A stretch of DNA of 31,427 bases, taken from assembly GCA_038748065.1 (NCBI GenBank), contig JBCDJG010000059.1, forward strand, positions 1 through 31,427. Direction: 5' to 3'. Numbering within the stretch: position 1 is the first letter of the stretch; every line of letters starts with the position of its first letter. Of the stretch, positions 15,272 through 24,579 are shown piece after piece. The notes under the pieces were generated by a model, which saw only the letters and a program-made list of their open reading frames with translations, had not been told where the DNA came from and made no database searches. The position numbers and the translations under genes are program-made. The stretch is from JBCDJG01 sp038748065 (lineage in GTDB: Bacteria; Pseudomonadota; Gammaproteobacteria; Pseudomonadales; Halieaceae).

Positions 15272-17541
15272 GGTTGCGGCTGCAGATAGCCCTCGTAGCG
15301 ATTCAGGTCAAGGATACCCCAGGCCACGGGCTCCTGGGCCTTAAGCACAGCGTGAAGCTTGTCACTGATACGCCAGAAGAAGGGTGAATTGCGCTGAACG
15401 CCAAAGCGTTCCACCAGAGCCGCGTAGTCCTGTAGGGACTCCATGGCAAGCAGGTCATCAGCAAAGGCGGTGATATCCTGTTCGTTAATTTGGAAAAAAC
15501 GATTGGGATAGGCCCCGATGAAGCCCGATACCACCGTCAACCTGTCCTCATCAGGCAAGCGCCGCTTTTCTTCCTTGAATAGCTGCGCGATATTGCTGTA
15601 ACCCGAGTTGCGCAGCAGGGTGAACACCTGGTCTCGATCGCGTCCGATGATATTGATGTAGTTAACCTGCGGCAAAAAACTGTTATGTTCGCCCTGGGCG
15701 GCCTCCAGGCGGGCAAAGGCTTGTGCGATGTCATCGCTCACTCTCTCCCGGTAGCGATACCGATGCGCCCGGGCGCCGGGCAGCATATCACTGACGGTTT
15801 CCAGGAACTCACGTTTCGGATCTTCGCTTTCGTAGACGATCGCCGGCTCTCGTTCGATCACCACGTTAAGATCGAACAGGTGGGTTTTAACTGACTCCCG
15901 AGCATCGCGATACCAGAAGTCATGCATCTCTCTGCGCTTTTCGGCAGGCATGAACATGAGAAAATTCAGCTCACCCTCCATGCGCAGAAAATCCATGTAC
16001 AGCCGCGATTCCAGCTGGTGCGATAGCGAGCCATAGACATCGAAGCCGGCGACCAGCAGGTAATGGATGCGCTCCAGCATGGGGTAATCGATCACCCAGG
16101 CAGTCTTCGGAATATCGCCGACAAAGCCCTTGACCACAGAGGCGGTATCGAAGTGACGGAATATGGTCAGCGCGGCATTGTCATTGCTGCCGTCGCCGTC
16201 CCATAGAACGTCATAGCCGAACTCGTCACCGCGCTCATTCATAATGCGTTCGATATGTTCCCACTTCGCTACCTGATAGCGTTCCTGAGCCTTTGAGTAC
16301 CGACGCCAGTCCACCAGGTCGATGACCGTGCCCCGGCGCGCCTCCGGCAGCGCCAGATTGACCGCCTCTTCTGCAAGGAACAGCTTATCGTCGTGTGGCG
16401 TGCCACCATCCGGGTCGACAAACATGACCCAGAAGCGATCCTCTATGACATTCAGGGCGACGCGGCCGCGGCAAACAGGGCCTTTGATGTAATTCATCAC
16501 CGTGAACTGGGCTTCATCCAGCATGAAGCGGTAGCGTGAACGTTCCGGGATAGCGTGAAAGACGCTAAAGGGATTAGAGGTGCTGTAGTCAGGTAGCTCA
16601 TCGACCGCGTAGTCTGGCGAGATGAAGAGTTCCTCGTAGCGAGACATGCGCGCGGCATCGAAGCGATAGGGCATATGAATCTTGCGCAGCGGTGTCGTCT
16701 GCATCGCCTGTAAACGGTAGTGGACACGATCCACGCCAGGTGCGTCAAAGGGCCGGCGTGTCGCAATCAGTTCCAAAGGCTCCCCAGGGGGAGAGGCAGA
16801 GCGAACCAGACGGTACCAGGCAGGCTCACCCTGTGCATCCAGCAGGTACAGAGACCCGATAAACAGATGCTCATAGATATAGCGCGCCATCAGGCGCTCT
16901 TTGTGGCTGCCGCCGTTAAGAAAGCGCTCCCAGTTGTCCACCTGGGCCGCGAGTTCAGCGTCAGCTTGGGCAAGGGGCACAGCACTGGCGCCAGCCATGA
17001 TCCAATCGATCATCGCCTGGTGTTCATCTTCGTTCAGGCCAGGTAGTCCGTAGGGCATTCCCCACAGTGGGTAACGCTTTTTATAGCGGCTGAACTCCTC
17101 AGGTTTTGGACACTGCTCCTTGCGATCCAGTGCAAAATCAAAGCCCTCTGGCATGGGGCCTTGTGTTGGCAGGGGGTGCTCGCGCTTGAGATCTAACATG
17201 CGTTTGACCAAACCACGCCCCGGCTGCTCATCATCCAGTACCGGGTAAAAACCCATCTCGCGCCAGGCCTGCTCCGTCTGTGCATCGTCGAACAGGCGCG
17301 TGAGCGGCGCTTCCCGCAACCTGCTGGCTTCATACACTTTGGCCTTCGTTGCCCCGCGGCGCAGCCCTTCGTGCGCTTCCATCTTCAACTGGCAGGGCGC
17401 ATCGTAGCAGCCGTGGCAAACCAGGCAGCGCTGTTCGATGATGCGATTGGCCACCTGTGCCTTCGGGTCTGCAGCCTGCGTTGAGGTCAGCGCGAGCATG
17501 ATTAGCATTAGGGCGGTGGAGCCGCGGGAAAGCGTGTTCAA
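15268..17541 (-). CDS. cti: Fatty acid cis/trans isomerase Cti
   Basis: Cti converts cis-unsaturated acyl chains of membrane phospholipids to trans, rigidifying the membrane under solvent, heat or osmotic stress; it is known in Pseudomonas and Vibrio. The 757-residue protein is of family length. It starts with a Sec signal peptide (cleavage after TQA, about residue 23) and carries the heme c motif CLVCH at 39-43 followed by GCYDAPCQLK, both typical of Cti. It is periplasmic. The start codon is TTG at 17541, with AGGAAG just upstream inside the preceding small gene. Only one base separates it from that gene's stop, so translation is probably coupled. Confidence 0.95.
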   Translation of the reverse strand: MNTLSRGSTALMLIMLALTSTQAADPKAQVANRIIEQRCLVCHGCYDAPCQLKMEAHEGLRRGATKAKVYEASRLREAPLTRLFDDAQTEQAWREMGFYPVLDDEQPGRGLVKRMLDLKREHPLPTQGPMPEGFDFALDRKEQCPKPEEFSRYKKRYPLWGMPYGLPGLNEDEHQAMIDWIMAGASAVPLAQADAELAAQVDNWERFLNGGSHKERLMARYIYEHLFIGSLYLLDAQGEPAWYRLVRSASPPGEPLELIATRRPFDAPGVDRVHYRLQAMQTTPLRKIHMPYRFDAARMSRYEELFISPDYAVDELPDYSTSNPFSVFHAIPERSRYRFMLDEAQFTVMNYIKGPVCRGRVALNVIEDRFWVMFVDPDGGTPHDDKLFLAEEAVNLALPEARRGTVIDLVDWRRYSKAQERYQVAKWEHIERIMNERGDEFGYDVLWDGDGSNDNAALTIFRHFDTASVVKGFVGDIPKTAWVIDYPMLERIHYLLVAGFDVYGSLSHQLESRLYMDFLRMEGELNFLMFMPAEKRREMHDFWYRDARESVKTHLFDLNVVIEREPAIVYESEDPKREFLETVSDMLPGARAHRYRYRERVSDDIAQAFARLEAAQGEHNSFLPQVNYINIIGRDRDQVFTLLRNSGYSNIAQLFKEEKRRLPDEDRLTVVSGFIGAYPNRFFQINEQDITAFADDLLAMESLQDYAALVERFGVQRNSPFFWRISDKLHAVLKAQEPVAWGILDLNRYEGYLQPQP

Positions 17542-17542
17542 A

Positions 17543-17767
17543 TCAGTCTTCCTGTTGTCGGCCTTCGCATTCAGCGCGCACGAGCATAGCGCGATTGATC
17601 ATGGCATCTTGGTCCTGCTCATCAGCCAGGACTGCGGCAGAGATATCCTGCTGGGGCTCAGCACAGGGATCGGATTCCTGGCCGGTGCGGGTCAGTGTCG
17701 CCGCCAGTGCCGCGACGCCAACCACGGCAGCTAGGGCGAGCATCCATGTCTTGCTGCTTTTTGTCAC
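17543..17767 (-). CDS. Small single-span membrane protein upstream of cti
   Basis: I do not recognise this family. From GTG at 17767 it encodes 74 residues: a short basic start (TKSSK), one hydrophobic helix (about 9-25, rich in Ala and Val), then a polar, acidic tail with cysteines in DPCAEP and RAECEG. The frame is open to 17866, but that longer form overlaps the divergent CoA-transferase gene and I prefer the short one. Its stop is one base from the cti start, and its 3' end holds the cti ribosome-binding site. It may be a partner or anchor for Cti, which acts in the periplasm; that is an inference from coupling alone. Confidence 0.6.
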   Translation of the reverse strand: MTKSSKTWMLALAAVVGVAALAATLTRTGQESDPCAEPQQDISAAVLADEQDQDAMINRAMLVRAECEGRQQED

Positions 17768-17788
17768 ATTACATGGCCTGTATAGCGC

Positions 17789-17818
17789 TTGGGCTGCAAG
17801 CAGCAGGAAGTATATTAT
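17789..17818 (+). promoter_or_regulatory. Candidate promoter for the CaiB/BaiF gene run
   Basis: TTGGGC at 17789-17794 with TATATT at 17811-17816 (16-base spacer) or TATTAT at 17813-17818 (18-base spacer) lies 30-40 bases before the start at 17854. GGAGAG precedes that start. The -10 region is good and the -35 weak. Confidence 0.4.
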
Positions 17819-17853
17819 GATTCGCTTCCGGGCACAGTGACGGAGAGAGAATA

Positions 17854-19050
17854 ATGAACGACGCAAGCCAGGGCCCCATGCAGGGTGTGAGAATTCTGGA
17901 TTTGGGTAACATGGTGGCGGGGCCCGTGGCGGCGACCATACTGGCCGACCAGGGTGCGCAAGTCATCAAAGTGGAGCCCCCCGGCTTTGGTGACGTGATG
18001 CGCTACCTTGGCGCCATGTGTAATGGCGTTAGCGGGCTGTTTCACGCGAGCAATCGAGGCAAGCGCTCATTAGCGCTTGATCTGAAGAACCCAGAGGGTC
18101 TTGCGGTTATTCACCGCCTGGTCGCCGACGTGGATGTGGTCCTGCACAACTTCCGTGCGGGGGTAGCTGAGCGACTCGGAGTCGACTATGCCACGCTGCG
18201 CGCCATCAACCCCGAACTCATTTACCTCTGGGTGAATGGCTTTGGCGCCAGTGGACCCATGCACCGTAAGCCAGCTTATGACAGCATCATACAGGCCTTC
18301 GCCGGGGTATCTCAGAGTCAGGCCGATGGGCAAACCGGCGAGCCCATCCAGTACTACCAGCTGTTCTCTGACAAGCTCACGGCTCTGACCGGCGCGCAGG
18401 CAATTTCCGCTGCACTGTTTGCCCGCGGTCAGGGCAGAGGGGGCCAGGAGATCAAGCTGTCCATGGTGGAATCAGTGGTGAGTTTTTTATGGTCGGATGC
18501 TTCGGGTACCGCCACCTTCCTCGAAGAGGGCGCCGTGGAAGGTATCAGCGTTGCCAGGCATAAACTGATCGAGTTCAGGAATGGGTGGGCTTCGCTGGCG
18601 CCGGTGACCGATGATCAGTTCCACGGCTGTTGCGCAACCTTCGGCGTCGATTCCTCTGACTCGAGAGTCGCCACGGCGGCGGATCGCAATGCCAACGGTG
18701 AGTTTGTCGACGCACTGTTCAAGCAATTACGCGCTGTTATGCTGGAGACCGACATTGACGAGGGCATCGCTAGACTGAACGAGGCAGACGTCCCCTGTGC
18801 CAAGGCCATGCACCTGGCAGAACTGCCAGACCATGAACAGCTCCAGGCGACCGGGGCCTTCGCCGAGACGACACATGCGCTAGCTGGTCGTATGGTAGAG
18901 CCACGCAATCCCCCGAATTTCTCGGCAACGCCCTCCGGTGTTGGAGGCAGCAGCGCCGCGTTGGGTGAGCACACAGATCGGATTCTTGAGGAACTCGGTT
19001 ATAACAGCGAGGCAATCGCCGCACTTCGCAGCGCGGGGGCCGTCGCCTAG
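17854..19050 (+). CDS. CaiB/BaiF family (class III) CoA-transferase
   Basis: Class III CoA-transferases move CoA between carboxylic acids. The 398-residue protein begins with the family pattern GVRILDLGNMVAGPVAATILADQGAQVIKVEPP-like sequence at 11-43. The likely catalytic aspartate is Asp143 in RKPAYDSIIQAF, matching Asp169 of formyl-CoA transferase. The substrate is not evident; relatives include carnitine, bile-acid, oxalate and methyl-branched acyl (racemase) enzymes. The start has GGAGAGAG upstream and lies in a gap shared with the divergent small gene at 17767. A TRIC-like channel gene follows 15 bases later, so it probably heads a co-directional run. Confidence 0.92.
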   Translation: MNDASQGPMQGVRILDLGNMVAGPVAATILADQGAQVIKVEPPGFGDVMRYLGAMCNGVSGLFHASNRGKRSLALDLKNPEGLAVIHRLVADVDVVLHNFRAGVAERLGVDYATLRAINPELIYLWVNGFGASGPMHRKPAYDSIIQAFAGVSQSQADGQTGEPIQYYQLFSDKLTALTGAQAISAALFARGQGRGGQEIKLSMVESVVSFLWSDASGTATFLEEGAVEGISVARHKLIEFRNGWASLAPVTDDQFHGCCATFGVDSSDSRVATAADRNANGEFVDALFKQLRAVMLETDIDEGIARLNEADVPCAKAMHLAELPDHEQLQATGAFAETTHALAGRMVEPRNPPNFSATPSGVGGSSAALGEHTDRILEELGYNSEAIAALRSAGAVA

Positions 19051-19065
19051 GCGCCAGCCCGACCC

Positions 19066-19671
19066 GTGCAAGACTTAATCACAGCGCTCGATTATCTCGG
19101 CCTCACCGTCTTTGCTATCAGTGGCGCGCTGGCCGCGGCGGAGAAGCAGCAGGACATCCTTGGCTTCATTCTGTTTGGTATCATCACTGGCGTCGGCGGC
19201 GGTACCTTGCGCGACTTACTGCTGGGCGCAGACATCTTCTGGATCATCAGTCCGGTGTATATCTGGATATGCATTAGCGCGGCCTGCGCCACATGGTTTC
19301 TGGCCAGACGCTTTGCCACCCTGCAGAGACCTCTGCTTTGGGTGGACGCGATGGGGCTGTCACTGTTTGCCGTACTGGGGACACAAAAAGCACTCGCCTT
19401 CGGCGTGCCCGCCGTCGTTGCCATTGGCATGGGCATGATGACGGCCAGTTTCGGCTCTCTAATACGCGATACGCTACTGAAACGCACTGTCGTCCTGCTG
19501 GAGCCTGATATCTATGTGACAGCCGCACTGCTGGGTGCGCTAAGCTTCGCCGTGCTGCCGCAGCTCGCCATCTCCGAGGAGATCAGTCTGTGGATCGCCT
19601 TACTCGCCGCATTCAGCCTGCGCGCGGCAGCGATCATTTTCAGTTTGAGACTACCCAAATACCGTGCTTAG
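19066..19671 (+). CDS. TRIC / UPF0126 (YicG-like) membrane channel protein
   Basis: This 201-residue integral membrane protein belongs to the family of bacterial trimeric intracellular cation channel homologues, formerly UPF0126. It has about seven hydrophobic helices arranged as two related halves. The hallmark GVGGGTLRDLLLG is in the first half (about 43-55), and a matching GMMTASFGSLIRDTLL segment is in the second. The transported ion is unknown; YicG of E. coli has been linked to glycine. The start is GTG at 19066 with no obvious Shine-Dalgarno, and the end overlaps the next gene by eight bases. Confidence 0.88.
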   Translation: MQDLITALDYLGLTVFAISGALAAAEKQQDILGFILFGIITGVGGGTLRDLLLGADIFWIISPVYIWICISAACATWFLARRFATLQRPLLWVDAMGLSLFAVLGTQKALAFGVPAVVAIGMGMMTASFGSLIRDTLLKRTVVLLEPDIYVTAALLGALSFAVLPQLAISEEISLWIALLAAFSLRAAAIIFSLRLPKYRA

Positions 19672-21706
19672 GTTCGTCCTGATTCCGCTTACGCTGATCG
19701 TCCTTATGGTCGCCGGTGGCGTATTTGCGCTGCGCAGCGCCATGGACTCTTTACCGCTTGCGGTTGACGCGCACGATGGACTGTTACTGGCACCGGCTCA
19801 GTCTCCGGACTTTGTCGCTCGCGAGCGATCACCCTGTCGTGACAATTACCCTTCGCGAAAGGCGCATTTCGGCGGCTTGCACATTCACACCGGCCTGTCG
19901 GGCGATGCCGGGGCCTGGGGTGTCACAGTACAGCCTGCTGATGTGTACCGTTTCGCACAGGGTGAGGCTATCCCGGTTGCTCTCAGGAGTGATGCGCCGG
20001 GAGAATCGCCGGCAATAAGGCTTCCGATGCCCTTGGACTTCGCCGCGGTCACCGACCACGCCGAGTACCTTGGTGAAACTTCCCTGTGCTATGACAGCGA
20101 TACCGAGGCCTACGGCAGTTTCCTGTGCAGCGTTTACCGGGGAGATACGACCCTGCCGCTGAGCGCGGATATGCAGCCACTTGGCCGGCTGGCCTCTTTT
20201 GCCATGGTCAAGCAACGCGTGACGGCGATCTGTGGTGATGACGGGCGTGACTGCCTTGAGCGCGCCCGCGACATCTGGCTGTCGATACAGCGCGCTGCCG
20301 AGCAAGCCTATGACCGCAGTGAGAACTGCAGCTTCACCAGTTTTGTTGGCTACGAGTACAGTCGCGCCGTCGAGCGCAGCAACCTCCACCGCAATGTCAT
20401 ATTTGCCAACGGCACGGTGCCACCTCATGCACTCAGCTCGCGCGAGGCGACAGAGCCAGAACAGCTATGGCGGTGGCTTGAAACTACTTGCAATCGCACT
20501 GATACGGGCTGTCAGGCGCTGGCTATCCCTCACAACAGTAACTGGAGCAATGGCCGCATGTTTTATCCTTACAGCCTGCAGGATATGCCCCAAGAGGAGC
20601 GGGAGGAACTAGCCGCTCTTCGCCAGCGTATCGAACCCCTGGCAGAAATTATGCAGGTCAAGGGCGACTCTGAATGCCGCAACGGGTTGGCGCGGGTCAT
20701 TGGCCTACCGGATGAATACTGCGACTTTGAGAAGCTGCGCCATCCCGGGGAGCTGGCTGAGGACTGCGGCGACGGGGTTGGCAGCGGGGCAATGACCCTG
20801 GGCGGCTGTATGTCACGCTATAGCTACGTGCGCTATGCCCAGATAGAAGGTCTTCGGGAGGAGCAGCTGGTGGCCAGTAACTCGCTGAAGTTGGGCGTTA
20901 TCGCTGCGACGGACACCCATATTGGCGCGCCGGGCGCGGTGGCTGAGGATGCCTTCCCGGGGTCCACCGGGCTTGATCGAACGCCGCGTGGCCAGCTCAG
21001 GGATCCAACCTCCATACCCGGGCTCGCCAAGGCAGATATCACGCGCTACAACCCGGGCGGTCTTGCGGGTGTGTGGGCTGAGGAAAACTCTCGAGAGTCG
21101 CTATTTGCTGCGATGCAGCGTCGCGAAACCTTTGGTACCAGTGGGCCACGGATAGAACCTCGCTTGTTTGGGGGCTGGAATCTGGACCCATCGCTGTGTG
21201 GTTCACCGGACATCATTGAAAAGGCCTACGAGCAAGGCGTCCCCATGGGCGCAGACCTACCTGCTGCGCCAGAGAGTGCGCAGGGCCCCACCTTCCTGGT
21301 TACTGCCCGCATGGATCCGGATGAGACCGCTACGCCTCTACAGAAAATAGAGCTGATCAAGGGCTGGATAGACGAAGAGGGCGATATGCATCAACAGGTC
21401 CTGACCGTTGCTGGGGATGAGGAAACGCTGGGCAGCGTGGACACCGCGACCTGTGAGCGCAGCGGGGCAGGGCACAGACAACTCTGTGGACTCTGGCAAG
21501 ACCCGGCCTTTAACCCCGCTAGTTCTGCGGTGTATTACGCCCGCGTGATAGAAAACCCCAGCTGTCGATGGACCACGCACCAGTGCAATCGCCTGCCGGT
21601 CGACGAGCGCCCTCTCGTCTGTGCCAGCGTCAGTCTCGACCAGACCGTACAGGAACGTGCCTGGACCTCGCCCATTTTCTACTCCGCTGTCGCAGATAAG
21701 CCATAA
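19664..21706 (+). CDS. DUF3604 domain protein, probable metal-dependent hydrolase
   Basis: This 680-residue protein starts with one hydrophobic helix (about 3-24), either a membrane anchor or an uncleaved signal, so the bulk is probably periplasmic. It carries the DUF3604 pattern: FGGLHIHTGLSGDAG with His73 and His75, AVTDHAEYLGE, AIPHNSN, and GVIAATDTHIGAPG. These His/Asp clusters resemble the metal sites of PHP-type phosphoesterases. Several cysteines in the middle (for example CRNG, CDFE, CGDG) may form disulfides. It starts with GTG at 19664 inside the end of the TRIC gene. DUF3604 proteins are common in marine gammaproteobacteria, but their substrate is not established as far as I know. 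Confidence 0.85.
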   Translation: MLRFVLIPLTLIVLMVAGGVFALRSAMDSLPLAVDAHDGLLLAPAQSPDFVARERSPCRDNYPSRKAHFGGLHIHTGLSGDAGAWGVTVQPADVYRFAQGEAIPVALRSDAPGESPAIRLPMPLDFAAVTDHAEYLGETSLCYDSDTEAYGSFLCSVYRGDTTLPLSADMQPLGRLASFAMVKQRVTAICGDDGRDCLERARDIWLSIQRAAEQAYDRSENCSFTSFVGYEYSRAVERSNLHRNVIFANGTVPPHALSSREATEPEQLWRWLETTCNRTDTGCQALAIPHNSNWSNGRMFYPYSLQDMPQEEREELAALRQRIEPLAEIMQVKGDSECRNGLARVIGLPDEYCDFEKLRHPGELAEDCGDGVGSGAMTLGGCMSRYSYVRYAQIEGLREEQLVASNSLKLGVIAATDTHIGAPGAVAEDAFPGSTGLDRTPRGQLRDPTSIPGLAKADITRYNPGGLAGVWAEENSRESLFAAMQRRETFGTSGPRIEPRLFGGWNLDPSLCGSPDIIEKAYEQGVPMGADLPAAPESAQGPTFLVTARMDPDETATPLQKIELIKGWIDEEGDMHQQVLTVAGDEETLGSVDTATCERSGAGHRQLCGLWQDPAFNPASSAVYYARVIENPSCRWTTHQCNRLPVDERPLVCASVSLDQTVQERAWTSPIFYSAVADKP

Positions 21707-21796
21707 GAAAATATCCGCCGTGATGGCCTGAGCGGACATGTTTTCTGCAGGCCGGACGACTACCATTTCCCCCTGAAACCTACGGGAAGTTGCACG

Positions 21797-22984
21797 ATGA
21801 GCAAACTCAATTACGCCGCGTTCGACGCGGACAACCACTATTATGAGGCCCCAGATGCGTTTACGCGTCATGTGCCCGAGAAAATGCAGGCTCGCTGCGT
21901 GCAGTGGGCCACCATCGACGGCCGGCAGCATCACCTCGTCGGCGGGAAGCTGGCGCGGGCAGTTCGTAACCCGACCTGGAATCCGATCTCGCTGCCGGGC
22001 TCCATTGCGGCCTTTTTACGCGGAAAAGCGCTGTCTGAGGAAGATATCGCGCTGATGAAGGCAACCGAACCCCTACCGGACTACTACATGGATCGTGATG
22101 CCCGAGTGGCAAAACTTATCGACCAGGGGCTTGAAGGCGTCTGGCTGTTCCCCACGCTGGGCGTCCTGTATGAAGAGCTGCTACGGCATGACACCGAGGC
22201 GGTAACGACCCTGTTTACAGCCTTTAATCGCTGGGTCGATGAAGACTGGGGCTGCAATTACGAAGGCCGGATTTTTGCTGCGCCCTATATCAGCCTTTGC
22301 GATGTAGACTGGGCCTGCAGCGAGCTAGACTGGGCACTGTCGAGGGGCGCCACGGTGGTCTGCATGCGCCCGGCTGCGGTGCAGCTGGCTGATGGCAGCA
22401 CGCGGTCCCCGGCAGATCCGATGTTCGATCCATTCTGGGCGCGGCTAAATGAGTCCGGGATTACGCTTGTTGTGCATGCTGCGGACTCTGGCTACACCAC
22501 CCATGGCTACGTAAATGACGGCTTCAGTTCAGATTTCAGCGGCGGCGTCTTTGCGCCCAATATCAAGCATTTCAACATCGAAAGGGCGGCCTACGACTTC
22601 CTGATCACGCTGGCCTTTTCGAAGCTATTTGAACGCTTTCCGCGCCTGCGAATCGCCTCCATTGAAAATGGTGCGGAATACCTTCCAGACCTGTTTCGCA
22701 AGTTGCGGCAGTCCGCGAACCGCATGGGCGGCTACTACAGCGAAGACCCGGGAGAACTCTTTCGTCAGCACGTTTGGATTAATCCCTTCTGGGAAGACGA
22801 TGTAAACGAAGTCGCGCACTACATGGGTACCGATCGGGTCATATTTGGATCGGATTGGCCGCATATCGAAGGCATGCCAAAGCCGCTCGACTACCTGCCA
22901 GAGCTCGATCAGTTCAGTGCAGAGGATAAGCAGTTGATTATGCGAGATAACGCGAGGCAGCTGAATACGCCACTCGGCGGCTAG
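21797..22984 (+). CDS. Amidohydrolase-2 family metal-dependent hydrolase
   Basis: The 395-residue protein belongs to the ACMSD-like amidohydrolase-2 (TIM-barrel) family. The N-terminal signature is FDADNHYYEAPDAF (about 9-22), where many relatives have D-x-H. The C-terminal metal-site aspartate is Asp353 in FGSDWPHIEG. HAADSGY and the SIENGAEY segment complete the pattern. Such proteins act as hydrolases or decarboxylases on ring compounds and often sit in catabolic clusters beside CoA enzymes. It is 90 bases downstream of the DUF3604 gene on the same strand, with a weak imperfect hairpin between them (21707-21745). Its stop shares CTAG with the convergent sulfotransferase gene. The substrate is unknown. 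Confidence 0.9.
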   Translation: MSKLNYAAFDADNHYYEAPDAFTRHVPEKMQARCVQWATIDGRQHHLVGGKLARAVRNPTWNPISLPGSIAAFLRGKALSEEDIALMKATEPLPDYYMDRDARVAKLIDQGLEGVWLFPTLGVLYEELLRHDTEAVTTLFTAFNRWVDEDWGCNYEGRIFAAPYISLCDVDWACSELDWALSRGATVVCMRPAAVQLADGSTRSPADPMFDPFWARLNESGITLVVHAADSGYTTHGYVNDGFSSDFSGGVFAPNIKHFNIERAAYDFLITLAFSKLFERFPRLRIASIENGAEYLPDLFRKLRQSANRMGGYYSEDPGELFRQHVWINPFWEDDVNEVAHYMGTDRVIFGSDWPHIEGMPKPLDYLPELDQFSAEDKQLIMRDNARQLNTPLGG

Positions 22985-24552
22985 CGGAACGGCAGCCCCG
23001 CCGCATCGAAAACCTCGACGGCGGGCTTCAGCAGGCCCTCCAGCTCTCGCCAGCGTTGCACCGAGCTGGTGTAAAGGGGCTTACGCACCTGCACCGCGCT
23101 TGCCGTTGCCACCGGCGCCGCGTCCTCGAAAAACCTCAGACACTGCGGTTGCCACTCCAGGCTCAGAAAATCGAGCACCCGTCGAAGCACGGGCTCGGCG
23201 TCATCGACCAACGCTTCATATTGCACCTGCAGGAAGGCTTCAGGCGGCAAAACGCGCTGCCAGTGCGTGACCAGTCGATCAAAGGCCAGGTAATAACGGG
23301 CCGTGTCCGCGAGGTCGTAGTTGTAATGAAATTGTCTCGCCCGCGTAGCGAACAATTGCCTGAAGTTGCTGACCACTGAATCCATAGGATTGCGGCGCAG
23401 GCACAGCACGCGCGCCCCAGGCATGGCCCGCAAAATCATCCCACTGTAGAACACGTTGAGCGGCAGCTTGTCGGTAAAGCGCGGGTGTTCCTCAAGCAGA
23501 TGCGCCGTGCGCTCACGATAGGCCCGGCCGAGTGCGACCGGATCGATAGCCGCCGTCGCTGCCGCCGTCGCCTCGTCCGCCGGATTGGGACCCGGGGTCC
23601 CGGCGAAGCGCATTACCAGTGCCGGCAGATCCTGTAACTCGCCGCCAGCATTGACATCGGTGTGTGCAGCAATAATGCGTTCAAGCAGCGTCGTCCCGCT
23701 GCGCGGCAGGCCGACAATGAAAATTGGCGCGTCGCAGCCCTCCACCGCATGGGGAACCGGGCCTGCCATGAGTGCATCAATTGCGCGATCAACCGCCGCC
23801 GGATCGTAGTCGACGCCAGCGCGCTTTGCTCGCTTGGCCGGCAGCAGCGATTCGAAGGCAGCGCGGGCCTGTCCAGATCGTTCAAGCAGACGCGCTGTGC
23901 CATGGGCCAGGCTGAGAGCCGCGTCGACGTCGCCATTGACATCAGGCCGGCGCGCTTCGAAAGCCTCTAACAGTTCGCCTAACTCATCCTCGTGACAAAG
24001 CTCTGCCACCAGGGGGTAGACATCGTGACGCTCCGCGTGCTGATGAAACAAGGTAAGGCTGTGCTCGCGCGCTTCGCTCAGTTTGCCGTTAAATCGCAGC
24101 GAGGTCAGCAGGTTGAAGCGGAGTTCGGGGTTGTTCGGCTGCCGCGCGAGCCCCGCGCGAAAAAAGGGCTCGGCCCGCACGTGGTCGCCCAGGCGACTCA
24201 GTACGACGCCGATCGTATCCTCGGCCAAAGGGTCCGCGGGCGCCGCTTCGATAGCGGCAGAAACAGCTTCCCGAGCGGCCTGCGGCTTATCGAGCAGACT
24301 ATAGGCTCGGGCCAATTGGGCCCAGTAGCGACCGTCGCTGGGTTTCAGGGCCGTGGCCTCCCGCAGTGCCTCGGCCGCCTCAGCCGGCCGCTGACGGGAA
24401 AGGCAATTGATCCCCAACCAGTAACGGGCGTCCGAGTGCTCGGGGGCGAGCCTTAGGATCGCCAGGCAGTGATCGTGGGCGTTTCGCAATTGGCCGCGCG
24501 ACAGGGCTGTCGCGGCCGCTTTTTCCAGCTCGGGCAGGGTCATGGCTGACAT
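22981..24552 (-). CDS. Tetratricopeptide-repeat sulfotransferase
   Basis: This 523-residue cytoplasmic protein has two parts. Residues 5-240 are helical repeats of TPR type (for example HSDARYWLGINCLSRQRPAE). Residues 275-523 form a sulfotransferase domain, with the PAPS 5'-phosphosulfate loop GLPRSGTTLLERI at 281-293 and the 3'-phosphate-binding segment RRNPMDSVVSNFRQLF at about 385-400. It would transfer sulfate from PAPS to an unknown acceptor. This fusion is frequent in marine proteobacteria. ATG at 24552 and ATG at 24543 are both possible starts; neither has a clear Shine-Dalgarno. It is divergent from the gene at 24586, with only 33 bases between. Confidence 0.93.
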   Translation of the reverse strand: MSAMTLPELEKAAATALSRGQLRNAHDHCLAILRLAPEHSDARYWLGINCLSRQRPAEAAEALREATALKPSDGRYWAQLARAYSLLDKPQAAREAVSAAIEAAPADPLAEDTIGVVLSRLGDHVRAEPFFRAGLARQPNNPELRFNLLTSLRFNGKLSEAREHSLTLFHQHAERHDVYPLVAELCHEDELGELLEAFEARRPDVNGDVDAALSLAHGTARLLERSGQARAAFESLLPAKRAKRAGVDYDPAAVDRAIDALMAGPVPHAVEGCDAPIFIVGLPRSGTTLLERIIAAHTDVNAGGELQDLPALVMRFAGTPGPNPADEATAAATAAIDPVALGRAYRERTAHLLEEHPRFTDKLPLNVFYSGMILRAMPGARVLCLRRNPMDSVVSNFRQLFATRARQFHYNYDLADTARYYLAFDRLVTHWQRVLPPEAFLQVQYEALVDDAEPVLRRVLDFLSLEWQPQCLRFFEDAAPVATASAVQVRKPLYTSSVQRWRELEGLLKPAVEVFDAAGLPFR

Positions 24553-24573
24553 GATACGTTATCTGGCTTGCCC

Positions 24574-24579
24574 TATAAT
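24574..24579 (+). promoter_or_regulatory. Perfect -10 box six bases before an ATG
   Basis: TATAAT, the exact consensus, is followed by six bases and then the ATG at 24586. The expected transcription start falls at or next to the A of the ATG, so the mRNA could be leaderless. No convincing -35 is seen; the position would lie within the first codons of the divergent sulfotransferase gene. Confidence 0.55.

Noticed and set aside
19829..20428. Minus-strand open frame of about 199 codons opposite the DUF3604 gene
   Set aside because: It lies wholly inside a well-supported gene and has no recognisable motif or ribosome-binding site. Similar shadows at 21338-21934 and 27632-28027 were dropped for the same reason.
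21707..21745. Imperfect hairpin GAAAA..CCGC / GCGG..TTTTC after the DUF3604 gene as a terminator
   Set aside because: The two matching segments are interrupted by unpaired bases of unequal length. It could be a weak terminator, so the operon limit there stays undecided.
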